A stretch of 64,000 nt of DNA from Clostridium sp. OF03-18AA (GTDB lineage Bacteria > Bacillota > Clostridia > Lachnospirales > Lachnospiraceae). Below, piece after piece: positions 8,411 through 18,022 of the stretch. The notes beneath the pieces were generated by a model. It was not told the DNA's origin and made no database searches. It saw only the letters and a program-made list of their open reading frames with translations. Within the stretch, counting starts at the first letter, position 1; each line of letters starts with the position of its first letter. The DNA is taken from NCBI RefSeq assembly GCF_003478035.1, contig NZ_QUEP01000003.1, forward strand, positions 248,001-312,000, written 5' to 3'. The position numbers were made by a program, and so were the translations under genes.

Positions 8411-8544
8411 TGGATAAAAATTTGATAGAACCTTAGAGAAGATGTTTTTCGGGGATACGGGGATAAAAATTAAAAAAAGAAAAATATATAAAATTCCTTT
8501 GCTTCGCTCTGTTTATAATATTTTGGGCGGTTTGGGGATGCTTA

Positions 8545-8613
8545 TTAACATATGCTACCGTTTAACACTATATCGCCGCAACACCCCAAACCAATAAGAA
8601 GCACATTTTTCAT
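8545..8613 (-). CDS. Possible 22-residue peptide
   Basis: The frame reads MKNVLLIGLGCC then GDIVLNGSIC and stop. AAAGGAA lies 8 nt before the ATG, which is why it is listed despite its size. Hydrophobic start and three cysteines. A plausible extended -10 (TGGTGTAATAT) is upstream on the same strand. No family recognised; could be chance in AT-rich debris. Confidence 0.3.
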   Translation of the reverse strand: MKNVLLIGLGCCGDIVLNGSIC

Positions 8614-8701
8614 AAACTCATTCCTTTCTAAAAATTGTAAAAAGTCAACGAATAAATCGTATATTACACCAGAAATGATAGAACTTATGAAAAAGCTCAT
8701 T

Positions 8702-8740
8702 AAGGTGGCGACACTTGGATTCGAACCAAGACCTGTTGCT
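8702..8740 (-). other. tRNA 3'-half remnant, possible attachment-site scar
   Basis: The minus strand reads a perfect T-arm (CTTGG-TTCGAAT-CCAAG) followed by TGTCGCC-A-CC, the layout of a tRNA T-arm, acceptor strand and discriminator base. No D-arm, anticodon arm or matching 5' acceptor strand precedes it. Such 3' halves are typically carried by integrating elements as att sites. Confidence 0.45.
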
Positions 8741-8810
8741 AACAAGGCTTACATATATACTATATCTGAGATATAAGTACGTCAAGTATAAATCTACGAA
8801 GCGGAGTAGT

Positions 8811-8833
8811 TAGGAGGGGCAAAGCCCCTCCTA
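8811..8833 (+). terminator. Perfect GC-rich hairpin
   Basis: TAGGAGGGGC-AAA-GCCCCTCCTA, 10-bp perfect stem. A run of A and four T follow on the plus strand, so termination is plausible in either direction but not certain. Confidence 0.45.
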
Positions 8834-8998
8834 AGAAAAATTTTAGTTTTCTAAATTCTATCGGGCGGTGGAATTTACTTTTGAAATTTTCACTCTGTAC
8901 TGATCCGCCGCCGTTTTCTTGCATCTCTGAAACTTCCATGATAAAATAGAAATGATGTGTACAGAGATTATCCACTCACCCGAAAGGAGACTTGTGAT

Positions 8999-10411
8999 AT
9001 GAAATCCGGGGAACATTTTGACGTGATCATCATCGGCGCAGGCCCGTCCGGAATCTTCTGCGCGTATGAGCTGAGCAAAGAAAAGCCAGAATTAAACATT
9101 CTGATGATCGAAAAAGGAAGACCGATCGAGAAACGTGTCTGTCCGAAGAGAACAACAAAAGTGTGCGTGGGCTGCAAACCATGTTCCATCACCACCGGTT
9201 TCGCCGGAGCAGGAGCTTTCTCCGACGGAAAGCTTTCCCTTTCCCCGGACGTCGGCGGAAATCTGCCGGAGATCTTAGGATATGACAAGGCAACTGAACT
9301 CATCCGGGAATCCGACGATATCTATCTGCAGTTCGGCGCTGACAAGAACGTCTACGGTGTTGACAAACAGCAGGAGATCCGCAAGATCCGTAAAAAGGCC
9401 ATCAATGCAAACTTAAAACTGATCGAATGCCCGATCCGTCACCTCGGAACCGAGGAAGGCTACAAGATTTATACCCGCCTGCAGGATCACCTCCTCGCAA
9501 ACGGCATCCACATGGAATTCAACACGATGGTAAAAGATATCATCATCGAAGACGGAGCTGCAAAAGGTGTCATTACCGATAAAGACGAGGCATACTACGC
9601 AGACGAGATCGTCTCCGCCATCGGTCGCGAAGGTTCCGACTGGTTCTCCCACATCTGTGACGACCACGGGATCGATACCGAGGTCGGCACCGTTGATATC
9701 GGTGTCCGTGTCGAGGTCCGCGACGAGGTCATGGAATTCCTCAACAAGAACCTCTACGAGGCAAAACTCGTATACTACACACCGACCTTCGACGATAAAG
9801 TCCGCACCTTCTGTACGAACCCGTCCGGTGAGGTTGCGACCGAGTATTACGAAAACGGTCTGGCTGTCGTAAACGGTCATGCTTATAAATCAAAAGAATA
9901 CAAGACAAACAACACCAACTTCGCGATCCTGGTATCCAAGAACTTCACAAAACCGTTCAAGACCCCGATCGAGTATGGTAAACACATCGCCCAGCTCTCC
10001 AACATGCTCTGCGACGGAAAGATCCTCGTCCAGACCTTCGGAGACTTCCAGAGAGGCCGCCGCACCACAGAGGAGCGTCTCTGCAGAAACAATATCATCC
10101 CGACCTTAAAGGATGCTGTTCCGGGCGACCTTTCCTTAGTTCTCCCGCACCGCATCATGGTCGACATCAAGGAGATGTTAAAAGCTCTGGACAAGGTAAC
10201 TCCGGGTATCGCCAGTGACGAGACACTGCTTTACGGCGTGGAAGTTAAATTCTATTCCAACAAGGTCGTTGTCGATAAGGACTTTGAGACAAACATCCAT
10301 GGTCTCCGCGCCATCGGTGACGGTGCGTCCGTGACCCGCGGTCTTCAGCAGGCATCCGCGAATGGACTTTCCGTTGCGAGAAGTATCTTGGCGAGAATGG
10401 ATCAGAAATAA
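8999..10411 (+). CDS. NAD(P)/FAD-dependent oxidoreductase (COG2509-type dehydrogenase)
   Basis: 470 residues. The FAD-binding dinucleotide fold is at the N-terminus (FDVIIIGAGPSGIFCAYEL), followed by a cysteine-rich stretch (CPKRTTKVCVGCKPC), GAGAFSDGKL, and a C-terminal GDGASVTRGLQQASANGL that closes over FAD. This set is typical of the uncharacterised FAD dehydrogenases found across Firmicutes; substrate is unknown. The ATG at 8999 is chosen for AAAGGAG 9 nt upstream; a longer frame begins at 8957 without such a site. Single gene with its own terminator; it marks the return to normal chromosomal GC content after the debris region. Confidence 0.85.
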   Translation: MKSGEHFDVIIIGAGPSGIFCAYELSKEKPELNILMIEKGRPIEKRVCPKRTTKVCVGCKPCSITTGFAGAGAFSDGKLSLSPDVGGNLPEILGYDKATELIRESDDIYLQFGADKNVYGVDKQQEIRKIRKKAINANLKLIECPIRHLGTEEGYKIYTRLQDHLLANGIHMEFNTMVKDIIIEDGAAKGVITDKDEAYYADEIVSAIGREGSDWFSHICDDHGIDTEVGTVDIGVRVEVRDEVMEFLNKNLYEAKLVYYTPTFDDKVRTFCTNPSGEVATEYYENGLAVVNGHAYKSKEYKTNNTNFAILVSKNFTKPFKTPIEYGKHIAQLSNMLCDGKILVQTFGDFQRGRRTTEERLCRNNIIPTLKDAVPGDLSLVLPHRIMVDIKEMLKALDKVTPGIASDETLLYGVEVKFYSNKVVVDKDFETNIHGLRAIGDGASVTRGLQQASANGLSVARSILARMDQK

Positions 10412-10416
10412 ATGAT

Positions 10417-10487
10417 AAAAAGAGCACCTTACGATCAATGTTTCAGGGATTTTTCTTTCTGACATTGTGATGATAGGTGCTCTTTTC
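10417..10487. terminator. Bidirectional terminator between the FAD oxidoreductase and the recombinase gene
   Basis: AAAAGAGCACCT pairs with AGGTGCTCTTTT at the base of a longer imperfect stem, leaving T-runs on both strands between convergent genes. Confidence 0.8.
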
Positions 10488-10628
10488 TTAGTTCAATTCG
10501 AGTTCAGCCTCTGTATTCCAGTCAGCACGAACTGACAAATTTTCTCAAAATTTCTGTTCTCTGCCGTTTGTTTCGATTGATATCGGTATATTGCCTGCAG
10601 AGAATGTGCATATTCGCAAAATGTTTTT

Positions 10629-11516
10629 TCACTTTCTCGGATGTGCCCCCTGGTACGCCTCCCGGACTGTATTTTCCGTCGCATATGCCGTATACATCTG
10701 CGTGGATGCCAAGTCGGAATGCCCCATCATGGTCTGAACAGCGCGCATGTCAGCGCCGTTGCTCAAAAGATGGACCGCAAAAGAGTGGCGCAGGGTGTGC
10801 GGTGTGATGTCCTCCTCGATCCCGGCCCGCTCCCCATAATATTTGATCAGCTTCCAGAAGCCCTGACGGCTCATGGTTCCTCCGCTGCAGTTTGTAAAGA
10901 GAAGTTCCGAACTCATTCCCTTTAAGAACGTCTCCCGCGAGGCCTCCAGATACTTCGCCAGCGCATTTTTCGCCGCATGGCCGAACGGGATCATCCGCTC
11001 TTTATGCTCATCCCGGCAGGTGATAAAGCCGACCGTCATATTCACGTCTGAAAGCTTCAGACTTACAAGCTCCGTCACACGGATCCCGGTCGCATATAAA
11101 AGCTCCAGCATCGCCTTATCACGGATCTCTTTCGGATTCGCACAGGACGGCTGGTCCAGAAGTCTCGTCACCTCATCTACTGTGAGGATCACTGGCACCT
11201 TCTTTTCGATCTTCGGTGCATGGATCGATTCTGCAGGATCCCTCCGGATCATTCCTCTCCTATGCATCCAGCCAAAAAATGACTTTGCGGACGCCAGGGA
11301 CCTTGAGACCGTCGATGCCGCCTTTCCCTCTTTTCCCTGAAAAAGGAGATAAGAATTCAGCGCGGTCTTTGTTACCTTTCCGCACTCTGTGATCCCGTTC
11401 TCTTCCAGATAATCCGCCATCTTCAGAAGATCCCTCTGATAAGAAAGCGTTGTATTTTTTGACGCTTGCTTTTCCTCCTCCATATAATGGATGAAGGTCT
11501 GAATTTCCTCTCTCAT
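10629..11516 (-). CDS. xerD: XerD-type tyrosine recombinase
   Basis: 295 residues, the usual XerC/XerD length. SAM-like core-binding domain at ~1-85, catalytic domain with the arginine in ATGIRVTELVSL, HTLRHSFAVHL, MGHSDLASTQ and nucleophile tyrosine in TQMYTAYA. XerC/XerD resolve chromosome dimers at dif. The ATG at 11516 is chosen (GGGGAAAAGG upstream) over an earlier start at 11582. Position next to spoIIM and a NUDIX gene matches the xerD (ripX) neighbourhood of Firmicutes, which supports a housekeeping recombinase rather than a phage integrase. XerC versus XerD cannot be told apart with certainty. Confidence 0.85.
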   Translation of the reverse strand: MREEIQTFIHYMEEEKQASKNTTLSYQRDLLKMADYLEENGITECGKVTKTALNSYLLFQGKEGKAASTVSRSLASAKSFFGWMHRRGMIRRDPAESIHAPKIEKKVPVILTVDEVTRLLDQPSCANPKEIRDKAMLELLYATGIRVTELVSLKLSDVNMTVGFITCRDEHKERMIPFGHAAKNALAKYLEASRETFLKGMSSELLFTNCSGGTMSRQGFWKLIKYYGERAGIEEDITPHTLRHSFAVHLLSNGADMRAVQTMMGHSDLASTQMYTAYATENTVREAYQGAHPRK

Positions 11517-11725
11517 ACCTTTTCCCCGTTCATTTGCGGCCACTGTAATCCACTGTTCCCTTATTTTTCCCGGCAAAACCAATATTTTTCTACATTATAT
11601 CCCCATTTTATGGCAAAATCAAACGGATTTTTCCCACTTGAATCCCTTTGCAGGGAACTCACGCAGCCCGGAAACCTTTTCAGTACCTTTTTGCAGCAGT
11701 TCCGTTCCTTCATCCTCACTTGTGT

Positions 11726-12289
11726 CTACGAAAAGAACCGAAAAACTCCTGCTGAAACTTCCGGATTGATCAAAGTCTCTGCTGCGATTCCAAGTGCTGT
11801 CAATAAGATCATACTCAAGATCCGGGATTGCTCATTCCCCCGCACCGGTTCCCGGACCACGATCCACAAGAGATACGCCGCCAGTGCATAAAAGATCCCC
11901 TGTGGAAAGACCAGCCCGAAAAAGAGCAGGATCCCGCTGACCCCGCTGTGCATCGTCAGGGCACAGACGATCACTGACGCCTGAAACGATACGCAGACTG
12001 CCGATGCATAGCAGATGATCCCTGACAGCGACGTCTGGCAGATCAGGATCCCCACCAGGATCCACACAAAGCGCTTCTTCAGGACACCTGCAAACAGGCT
12101 GTAATAATCCACCGACGACAGCTCCGCAGGCGCAAAGATCCCCGCAAACCATTGTTCCAGCGTATTCTTCATCTCCATGCTCATGTGATTGCAAAAAATC
12201 GTTCCCGCTGCAGTCCCAACAAATAAAAAAAAGGACAGCCAGAACAACTGACTGTCCAATAGTCTCCGGTGTCTGCGGATCCCAGTCAT
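11726..12289 (-). CDS. spoIIM: Stage II sporulation protein M homologue
   Basis: 187 residues with about five membrane helices, matching SpoIIM (DUF95). SpoIIM works with SpoIID and SpoIIP in peptidoglycan remodelling during engulfment of the forespore. The divergent sequence is normal for the family; synteny with the xerD-type gene and the NUDIX gene supports the call. Its presence implies a spore-forming ancestry. Start ATG at 12289 has a GGGGCGG-like site. Confidence 0.82.
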   Translation of the reverse strand: MTGIRRHRRLLDSQLFWLSFFLFVGTAAGTIFCNHMSMEMKNTLEQWFAGIFAPAELSSVDYYSLFAGVLKKRFVWILVGILICQTSLSGIICYASAVCVSFQASVIVCALTMHSGVSGILLFFGLVFPQGIFYALAAYLLWIVVREPVRGNEQSRILSMILLTALGIAAETLINPEVSAGVFRFFS

Positions 12290-12388
12290 AGCGCTGCCGC
12301 CCCTGTTCCTTTTTCACAGTGTATGCGCACAGTCCCATGCTTTATCCACAATATTGTTTCTGATTTTTTAGTCTTCCAGTACCTGCTC

Positions 12389-12925
12389 TTACCGGATTCC
12401 TTCCTTCTGGGCATACGCAAGGATCGCCGCGATCGTCTTTGCGTCCGTCATCTTCCCGCTGTAGATCAGATCCAGAAGGTCCTTCACTTCCCACTCCTCC
12501 ACGTCGATACTCTCGTCTGCGTCGAGGTGCTGTTTCGACGGGATCAGATCTTTCGCGATATAGACACCGATACGCTCGTCACAGAATGCCACCGTTGTAT
12601 TGACCGTCATCAGGAATTCCAGATTTTCACTGCGGAATCCCGTCTCCTCCTCAAGTTCTCTCGCTGCACACTCGATCTTCGGCTCATCCGGCGCATCCAG
12701 CTTTCCCGCCGGGATTTCCAGAGTAAAGCGGTCCAGGGCGTTCCGGTACTGGCGCACCATCAGGATCTTTCCGTCCTTTGTCACCGGAAGAACAGCGGCA
12801 GCGCCGTCATGATGGATATAGTCATAGACTTCCTCGATCCCGTTCGCAACGACGGTGTCCCGGTAGATCTTTAAGATCATTCCTGTATAGGCAAGTTCAC
12901 GTTTTAAACGAATTGTCTTTTCCAT
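12389..12925 (-). CDS. NUDIX hydrolase, ADP-ribose pyrophosphatase type
   Basis: 178 residues. The NUDIX box is complete: GKLDAPDEPKIECAARELEE followed by ETGF (G-x5-E-x7-REL-x-EE-x-G). The N-terminal beta-domain (LKIYRDTVVANGIEEVYDY) is that of ADP-ribose pyrophosphatases (NudF-like), which convert ADP-ribose to AMP and ribose 5-phosphate. An upstream in-frame start at 12946 is less likely, as the ATG at 12925 gives the usual N-terminus. Confidence 0.85.
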   Translation of the reverse strand: MEKTIRLKRELAYTGMILKIYRDTVVANGIEEVYDYIHHDGAAAVLPVTKDGKILMVRQYRNALDRFTLEIPAGKLDAPDEPKIECAARELEEETGFRSENLEFLMTVNTTVAFCDERIGVYIAKDLIPSKQHLDADESIDVEEWEVKDLLDLIYSGKMTDAKTIAAILAYAQKEGIR

Positions 12926-13081
12926 GTTTCTTTCATTTCCTCTCACTTTATGCTTTGTTCTGATCCACAGTCAATCATTTCACAAAATCCGACATGTCTG
13001 CATAGAACTGTCTGCGATTTGCTTCTTGTTCGCAATTTATCTCATTATCTGTGAATAATAGGAGAATTCTTTTTACAGCAA

Positions 13082-13882
13082 TCAGCCCTTTAATTTCTTA
13101 TTCTTCTCAAAGTTTGCATCGCAGGCCTTGATGATCGCACCGCGGAATCCATTCTCTTCCAGGGCGGCAAGTCCCTCGATCGTTGTTCCGCCCGGAGAGC
13201 ATACCATATCCTTTAATTCGCCCGGATGTTTTCCTGTCTCGAGGACCATCTTCGCACTGCCGAGCACCGCCTGGGCAACCATCTTGTAGGCAGCCTGGCG
13301 AGGAAGTCCGTTCTTCACGCAGCCGTCAGCCAGCGCCTCGATGAACATGTATACATATGCCGGTGAACAACCGCTTGCGCTTCCCACAACATCCATCAGC
13401 TTCTCGTCCACCTTCTCCATCTTTCCGAAAGAGGTGAAGAAACCGTCGATCACCTGTTTTTCCTCGTCCGTAAACAGGTTCTCATCATAGCTCACACCGG
13501 ACATTCCCTCGCCGACCATCGCCGGAGTGTTCGGCATCGAGCGGACAATTCTGGCACTTTCTCCGAGTCCTGCCTGAAGATCCGCGATCGCATATCCGGC
13601 CGCGATGGAGATCACAACCTGATCTTTACGGATCTTTCCGTTTAATTCTTTAAACACAGTCGGAAGAACCTGAGGTTTTACCGCGAGGACCAGATATTTT
13701 ACCTGATCCGCGCACTCAGTTGCTGTGGAAACGTGGGCAACGCCCGTCTCCTCTGTGATCTTCTGCATCTTCGCTTCATGAGCGCTCGTAAAAAGCAGCT
13801 CCTCCGGCTGATATGTCTTTAAAAGTCCCCGCATGATCGCGGTTCCCATATTTCCCATGCCGATAAAACCAATTTTTGCCAT
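13082..13882 (-). CDS. proC: Pyrroline-5-carboxylate reductase
   Basis: 266 residues, full length. N-terminal NAD(P)H-binding GFIGMGNMGTAIMRGLL, central RSMPNTPAMVGEG, and C-terminal GSAKMVLETGKHPGELKDMV then CSPGGTTIEGL, the ProC signature. Catalyses the last step of proline synthesis from pyrroline-5-carboxylate. AGGAGG is 8 nt before the ATG. Followed by no co-oriented partner in close spacing. Its upstream region carries a tandem of repeat elements A and B. Confidence 0.95.
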   Translation of the reverse strand: MAKIGFIGMGNMGTAIMRGLLKTYQPEELLFTSAHEAKMQKITEETGVAHVSTATECADQVKYLVLAVKPQVLPTVFKELNGKIRKDQVVISIAAGYAIADLQAGLGESARIVRSMPNTPAMVGEGMSGVSYDENLFTDEEKQVIDGFFTSFGKMEKVDEKLMDVVGSASGCSPAYVYMFIEALADGCVKNGLPRQAAYKMVAQAVLGSAKMVLETGKHPGELKDMVCSPGGTTIEGLAALEENGFRGAIIKACDANFEKNKKLKG

Positions 13883-13911
13883 ATGAAATTTCCTCCTAAA
13901 TCAAAAAGAAT

Positions 13912-13998
13912 ATGCCTCGGCACATTCTCGCGCCGAGCGCGGTCGCTTGCGACAATCCCCATCTTCACGCGAGTGCGCATCTTAGGCACGCAGTGCCT
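13912..13998. repeat. Dispersed GC-rich element A, copy 1
   Basis: About 87 bp containing GCCTCGGCACATTC, GCGCCGAGCGCGGTCGCTTG, GCGAGTGCGCATCTTAGGCA and ending GCACGCAGTGCC. Closely similar copies at 57175-57258 and 60061-60149, a degenerate one at 53635-53702. Here it is joined directly to element B. Non-coding. Confidence 0.8.
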
Positions 13999-14000
13999 GT

Positions 14001-14064
14001 TTGTTATCGCGACAGTCACCAAGGTCTCGCGCAAGCGCGGACTTTGGCTCGTTGTTCGCGTAAA
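14001..14064. repeat. Dispersed hairpin element B, copy 1
   Basis: About 65 bp: TTGTTATCGCGACAGT, then CCAAGGTC-TCGCGC-AA-GCGCG-GACTTTGG (a strong hairpin), then GTTGTTCGCGTAAAT. Copies at 18023-18086 and 20134-20198. In each case it directly abuts the U-run of a minus-strand terminator. Confidence 0.85.
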
Positions 14065-14112
14065 TAAAAAAGCCGCAGCCATACAGATCCTCTCTGCACA
14101 GCAACGGCTTTC
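14065..14112 (-). terminator. Terminator of rny
   Basis: Minus strand AAAGCCGTTGC ... GCTGCGGCTTTTTT, an 11-nt stem followed by a U-run right after the rny stop codon. Confidence 0.8.
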
Positions 14113-14116
14113 AATT

Positions 14117-15661
14117 TTATTTCGCGTAATCGGTAACTCTGGACTCGCGGATCACGTTGACTTTGATCTGTCCCGGATATTCCAGGCTTTCTTCGATCTT
14201 CTTGGATATGTCTCTTGCGAGAAGAACCATATCGTCATCGCTGATCTGCTCCGGCACTACCATAATGCGCACTTCGCGTCCCGCCTGGATCGCAAAGGAC
14301 TTATCAACTCCCTTGAAGGAGTTTGTAATATCCTCAAGCTGCTTTAAGCGGTTCGTGTATGTCTCCAACGTCTCTCTTCTTGCGCCCGGTCTTGCAGCGG
14401 AAATCGTATCTGCTGCCTGAACGATGCAGGAAATAAGGTTCGTTGGCTCAACATCGCCATGGTGAGATTCCACAGCATTGATAACGATCGGGGATTCTTT
14501 GTATTTCTTACACAGTTCCGATCCGAGCTGTACATGGGAACCTTCCATCTCATGGTCAACGGATTTTCCAATGTCATGTAATAAGCCGGCACGCTTTGCC
14601 ATTCTGACGTCCACACCGATCTCGGCTGCCAGTAAACCGGATAACTGTGCGACCTCGATGGAATGCTTCAATGCGTTCTGACCATAGCTGGTCCTGAACT
14701 TCATCTTGCCGAGGAGCTTGACGAGCTCCGGATGGATATTGTGAATGCCGACCTCAAGGATCGCAGCTTCACCTTCCTCGCGCATCATGTTTTCAACTTC
14801 CTTCTGCGCTTTCTCCACCATCTCTTCAATTCTCGCCGGATGGATACGTCCATCCACGATCAGTCTCTCAAGAGCAATTCTTGCAACTTCACGTCTTACC
14901 GGATCAAAACCGGATAATACGACAGCTTCCGGTGTATCATCGATGATGAGTTCCACACCTGTCATTGTCTCAAGAGTACGGATATTACGTCCCTCTCGTC
15001 CAATGATGCGGCCTTTCATCTCATCGCTCGGGAGCTGTACAACAGAAACAGTTGTCTCTGCAACATGGTCAGCAGCACATCTCTGGATCGCTGTAACCAC
15101 ATATTCCTTTGCTTTCTTGTCAGCTTCTTCTTTTGCCTTGGCTTCTAATTCCTTGATAAGCTTTGCGGTGTCGTGTTTTACATCTTCCTCAACAGATTTC
15201 AGAAGATATTCTTTCGCCTGTTCGCTGGTAAGTCCGGAGATCTTCTCCAGTTCTTCCTGCTCCTTAGCAAATAATTCCTCGACCTCGGAAGAACGCTTTC
15301 TTAAAGTCTCTTCCTTCGCGGCAAGACTGGATTCTTTTCTCTCCATTGCCTCAGATTTTTTGTCAAGGTTTTCCTCTTTGCTCAGTACGCGGCGCTCATA
15401 ACGCTGGATCTCGGCTCTCCGTTCTCTGGTTTCCTTTTCAAGCTCGTTTTTCGCTTTTAAATTCTCTTCCTTCGCTTCCAGGAGAGCTTCTTTCTTCTTC
15501 GTCTCGGCGACCTTCAATGCTTCATCTATTATTTCTCTGGATTTTTCCTCTGCGCTTCCGATCTTACTCTCGTAACTTTTTTTATGGTGAGCCACAGCTA
15601 TCTTCCAGGTAATAGGAGCCACAATAATTGCTGTTATAATAACGCTGATTATTGGTGACAC
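14117..15661 (-). CDS. rny: Ribonuclease Y
   Basis: 514 residues. N-terminal membrane helix (~3-20), long charged coiled coil (~25-190), KH RNA-binding domain with [17 protein letters not shown] domain with [10 protein letters not shown] and ESHHGD. This is the membrane-anchored endoribonuclease that starts mRNA decay in Firmicutes. Start is GTG at 15661 behind AAGGAGG. A good promoter lies at 15711-15739. Order recA-recX-rny on one strand is common in Clostridia. Confidence 0.96.
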   Translation of the reverse strand: MSPIISVIITAIIVAPITWKIAVAHHKKSYESKIGSAEEKSREIIDEALKVAETKKKEALLEAKEENLKAKNELEKETRERRAEIQRYERRVLSKEENLDKKSEAMERKESSLAAKEETLRKRSSEVEELFAKEQEELEKISGLTSEQAKEYLLKSVEEDVKHDTAKLIKELEAKAKEEADKKAKEYVVTAIQRCAADHVAETTVSVVQLPSDEMKGRIIGREGRNIRTLETMTGVELIIDDTPEAVVLSGFDPVRREVARIALERLIVDGRIHPARIEEMVEKAQKEVENMMREEGEAAILEVGIHNIHPELVKLLGKMKFRTSYGQNALKHSIEVAQLSGLLAAEIGVDVRMAKRAGLLHDIGKSVDHEMEGSHVQLGSELCKKYKESPIVINAVESHHGDVEPTNLISCIVQAADTISAARPGARRETLETYTNRLKQLEDITNSFKGVDKSFAIQAGREVRIMVVPEQISDDDMVLLARDISKKIEESLEYPGQIKVNVIRESRVTDYAK

Positions 15662-15710
15662 AGGAGCACCTCCTTTATTTAGTTTTCATTGTACTAATTA
15701 CAACACTTCA

Positions 15711-15739
15711 ATTCTAAACTGTTTTATGCATTATGTCAA
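15711..15739 (-). promoter_or_regulatory. Promoter of rny
   Basis: TTGACA (15739-15734), 17-nt spacer, TAGAAT (15716-15711) on the minus strand, about 50 nt before the GTG start. Confidence 0.7.
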
Positions 15740-15865
15740 GTATAATGCCCGCATTCCGGGGACTTCTGTGCATCCCCACGAAGGTTGTCGAACTGCAGTC
15801 CGCGGGCTCTCTCAGCCTCTGAAAAGCAGCACTGCAGTTCCTGTTCACCGATCAAAAACAGCTTC

Positions 15866-16378
15866 TCACTCCCACTGTTTCATCGCACTGTTGATCGCGT
15901 CATAAGAAAAGCCTTTTCTCGCCAGGAACGCGTAGATCTTCTGACGCTTTGCCGGGTCCGGTTCCTCCGGATCGTAGTTTTTCTTTCTCAGCAGTCCGAG
16001 GATCTGGGCAGACTCGTCAACTTCCATATCCTCGAATATCATTTCCACCAGATCATCGCTGACACCTTTCTGGCGGAGATCAAATTTCATCTGGCGGATA
16101 CTCTTTTTATGTCCGTTTTTCTCTGCATACCGCCTTGCATAGTCCTCATCATCCAGATACCGGTAATGTTTCAGAAAAAGGATCGCATCTTCAACAGAGG
16201 CTGGCGAAAACTCCTGTTCCGCCAGCTTCTTACGCATCTCATTTTCTGTTTTTCCGGAAAACTGGAGATAGTAGAGTCCCTTATTTCGGGCTTCCCGAAA
16301 CTCCTCCGGGATCGCCTCCCCATCTGCACCGGCATACATTTTCTGTTCCCGGTGTTCTTCCTGTATCCACTCTCTCAT
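15866..16378 (-). CDS. recX: Regulatory protein RecX
   Basis: 170 residues, all helical, with the repeated three-helix units of RecX: YYLQFSGKTENEMRKKL, YLDDEDYARRYAEKN, IRQMKFDLRQKGVSDDLV and a C-terminal KIYAFLARKGFSYDAI. RecX binds RecA filaments and limits RecA activity. Position directly downstream of recA agrees. Start ATG at 16378 with AGGAAA upstream. Confidence 0.9.
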   Translation of the reverse strand: MREWIQEEHREQKMYAGADGEAIPEEFREARNKGLYYLQFSGKTENEMRKKLAEQEFSPASVEDAILFLKHYRYLDDEDYARRYAEKNGHKKSIRQMKFDLRQKGVSDDLVEMIFEDMEVDESAQILGLLRKKNYDPEEPDPAKRQKIYAFLARKGFSYDAINSAMKQWE

Positions 16379-16502
16379 CCGTGTGTTTCCTGTATCTTTC
16401 TATCTACAGTTATTCTTCTCCCTGTTATTCAGAGAAGTCCCTGTACTGTCTGCAGGAATGCTGTTTCTGACGTTCCGTGAAAGGTAACGCTGTTCCTGCT
16501 TT

Positions 16503-17579
16503 TTACTCGTCTGCCTCTGTCTCCGCAGCCAGTGTCTCCTCCGGAGCTGTCTCTGCAGCCATCTCACCCGGGACAACGTGCTGTGCTTCCAGTCCGTGGA
16601 GCTCTCTCACCTGGTTTTCGATCTCCTCACAGATCAGCGGATTCTGCAGCAGATAATTCTTTGCGTTTTCACGTCCCTGACCGATCTTCGCGCCCTTGTA
16701 AGCATACCAGGAACCGCTCTTCTCAACGATATTCGCATCGGCAGCGAGATCAAGGACATCACCCTCACGGGAGATTCCTTTTCCGAACATAATGTCAAAC
16801 TCGGCTTCTTTAAATGGCGGCGCGATCTTGTTCTTTACGACCTTTACACGGACATGGTTTCCGATCACTTCTCCGCTCTGCTTTAAGGACTCGGTTCTTC
16901 TCACATCGAGACGGACGGAGGAATAGAACTTTAACGCACGTCCGCCGGTCGTTGTCTCCGGATTTCCGAACATGACGCCAACCTTCTCACGGAGCTGGTT
17001 GATAAAGATCACGATACAGTTTGTCTTGCTGATGATCGCAGTCAGTTTTCTTAACGCCTGGGACATTAAACGGGCCTGTAAGCCGACGTGGGAATCGCCC
17101 ATATCGCCGTCGATCTCCGCCTTCGGAACAAGCGCCGCTACAGAGTCCACGATCACGATATCGACAGCACCGGAGCGCACCATTGTTTCCGTGATCTCCA
17201 GCGCCTGCTCGCCGTTATCCGGCTGGGAGATATAGAGGTTATCGATATCAACGCCGATATTTTTCGCGTATACCGGATCAAGTGCGTGCTCCGCGTCGAT
17301 AAATCCAGCGATACCGCCGCGTTTCTGTACTTCCGCTACCATATGGAGAGCGACCGTCGTCTTACCACTGGACTCCGGCCCGTAGATCTCTACAACACGT
17401 CCCTTCGGGACTCCGCCGAGGCCGAGAGCGATATCAAGGCTCAGAGAACCGGTCGGAACTGTCTCGATATTCATATTGGCTCCGGAATCACCGAGCTTCA
17501 TAACGGAACCTTTTCCATAAGCTTTTTCGATCTGTGTGAGAGCCGCGTCAAGGGCTTTTAATTTATCATCTTTATTCAT
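16503..17579 (-). CDS. recA: Recombinase RecA
   Basis: 358 residues, full length. Walker [10 protein letters not shown], Walker B region [21 protein letters not shown]2-adjacent [20 protein letters not shown], and an acidic C-terminal tail typical of RecA. Drives homologous recombination and LexA self-cleavage in the SOS response. GGAGGAAG precedes the ATG. A LexA box overlaps its promoter, so it is probably SOS-induced. Confidence 0.98.
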   Translation of the reverse strand: MNKDDKLKALDAALTQIEKAYGKGSVMKLGDSGANMNIETVPTGSLSLDIALGLGGVPKGRVVEIYGPESSGKTTVALHMVAEVQKRGGIAGFIDAEHALDPVYAKNIGVDIDNLYISQPDNGEQALEITETMVRSGAVDIVIVDSVAALVPKAEIDGDMGDSHVGLQARLMSQALRKLTAIISKTNCIVIFINQLREKVGVMFGNPETTTGGRALKFYSSVRLDVRRTESLKQSGEVIGNHVRVKVVKNKIAPPFKEAEFDIMFGKGISREGDVLDLAADANIVEKSGSWYAYKGAKIGQGRENAKNYLLQNPLICEEIENQVRELHGLEAQHVVPGEMAAETAPEETLAAETEADE

Positions 17580-17704
17580 ATTCTTCCTCCAAAATCCGGA
17601 ACTGCACTTTTTATTTTCCGGATAACAAAATCGATCAGAATCCAGGCGGTCTCCCGTAAAATCTGCAGGATCAACGCAGATGCCGCCCGATCAGTCATTA
17701 GATG

Positions 17705-17718
17705 CGAACAAGTGTTCT
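17705..17718. promoter_or_regulatory. LexA (SOS) box of recA
   Basis: CGAACAAGTGTTCT fits the Gram-positive consensus CGAACNNNNGTTCG. It sits 11-12 nt past the -10 box of the recA promoter, where LexA would block transcription. Confidence 0.8.
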
Positions 17719-17728
17719 GTACTCGTTA

Positions 17729-17757
17729 ATCATAATATAATCCCTGTAAAAAGTCAA
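17729..17757 (-). promoter_or_regulatory. Promoter of recA
   Basis: TTGACT (17757-17752), 17-nt spacer, TATGAT (17734-17729) on the minus strand, giving a leader of about 140 nt. Confidence 0.75.
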
Positions 17758-18022
17758 CCATTTCTTGTTGTTTCTTCGCATTGCGAAGCAGTATACTTCC
17801 CTCCCGTCTCCTTTCGTTTTATTCATTTGGCTTTCCACGATTCTTTCGGCGACCCGCCGGTGTGACGATCTGCAGCACATATTTTTTCGTGCTCACTATA
17901 TCAGATCGATGATCCGGATAAACTCCGGAAAGATTTCAGATATGGGTACTATATCGGATTTTCATCCGGCTGTCAATCGGCATCCTTCACAAATTCCGGG
18001 GGGATTTTTTTACATGTACCAC
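17758..18022. other. Intergenic stretch without a recognised feature
   Basis: Between the recA promoter and element B. Short frames on both strands have no ribosome site or recognisable family. I see nothing firm. Confidence 0.5.

Larger units (their letters stand above)
8411..8998. other. AT-rich mobile-element debris, no firm gene
   Basis: About 590 bp, much more AT-rich than the neighbours. It holds a possible 22-codon gene (8545-8613), a tRNA 3'-half remnant (8702-8740) and a perfect hairpin (8811-8833), described separately. Inverted repeats GGTTTGGGG/CCCCAAACC lie at 8529-8537 and 8584-8592. Otherwise I see nothing. Confidence 0.6.

Noticed and set aside
10629..11516. Phage integrase
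   Set aside because: Length, motifs and the spoIIM/NUDIX neighbourhood fit the housekeeping XerD type better.
13912..14064. CRISPR-like repeats in the proC-rny gap
   Set aside because: Elements A and B are dispersed single copies, not arrays with regular spacers; no cas genes are present.
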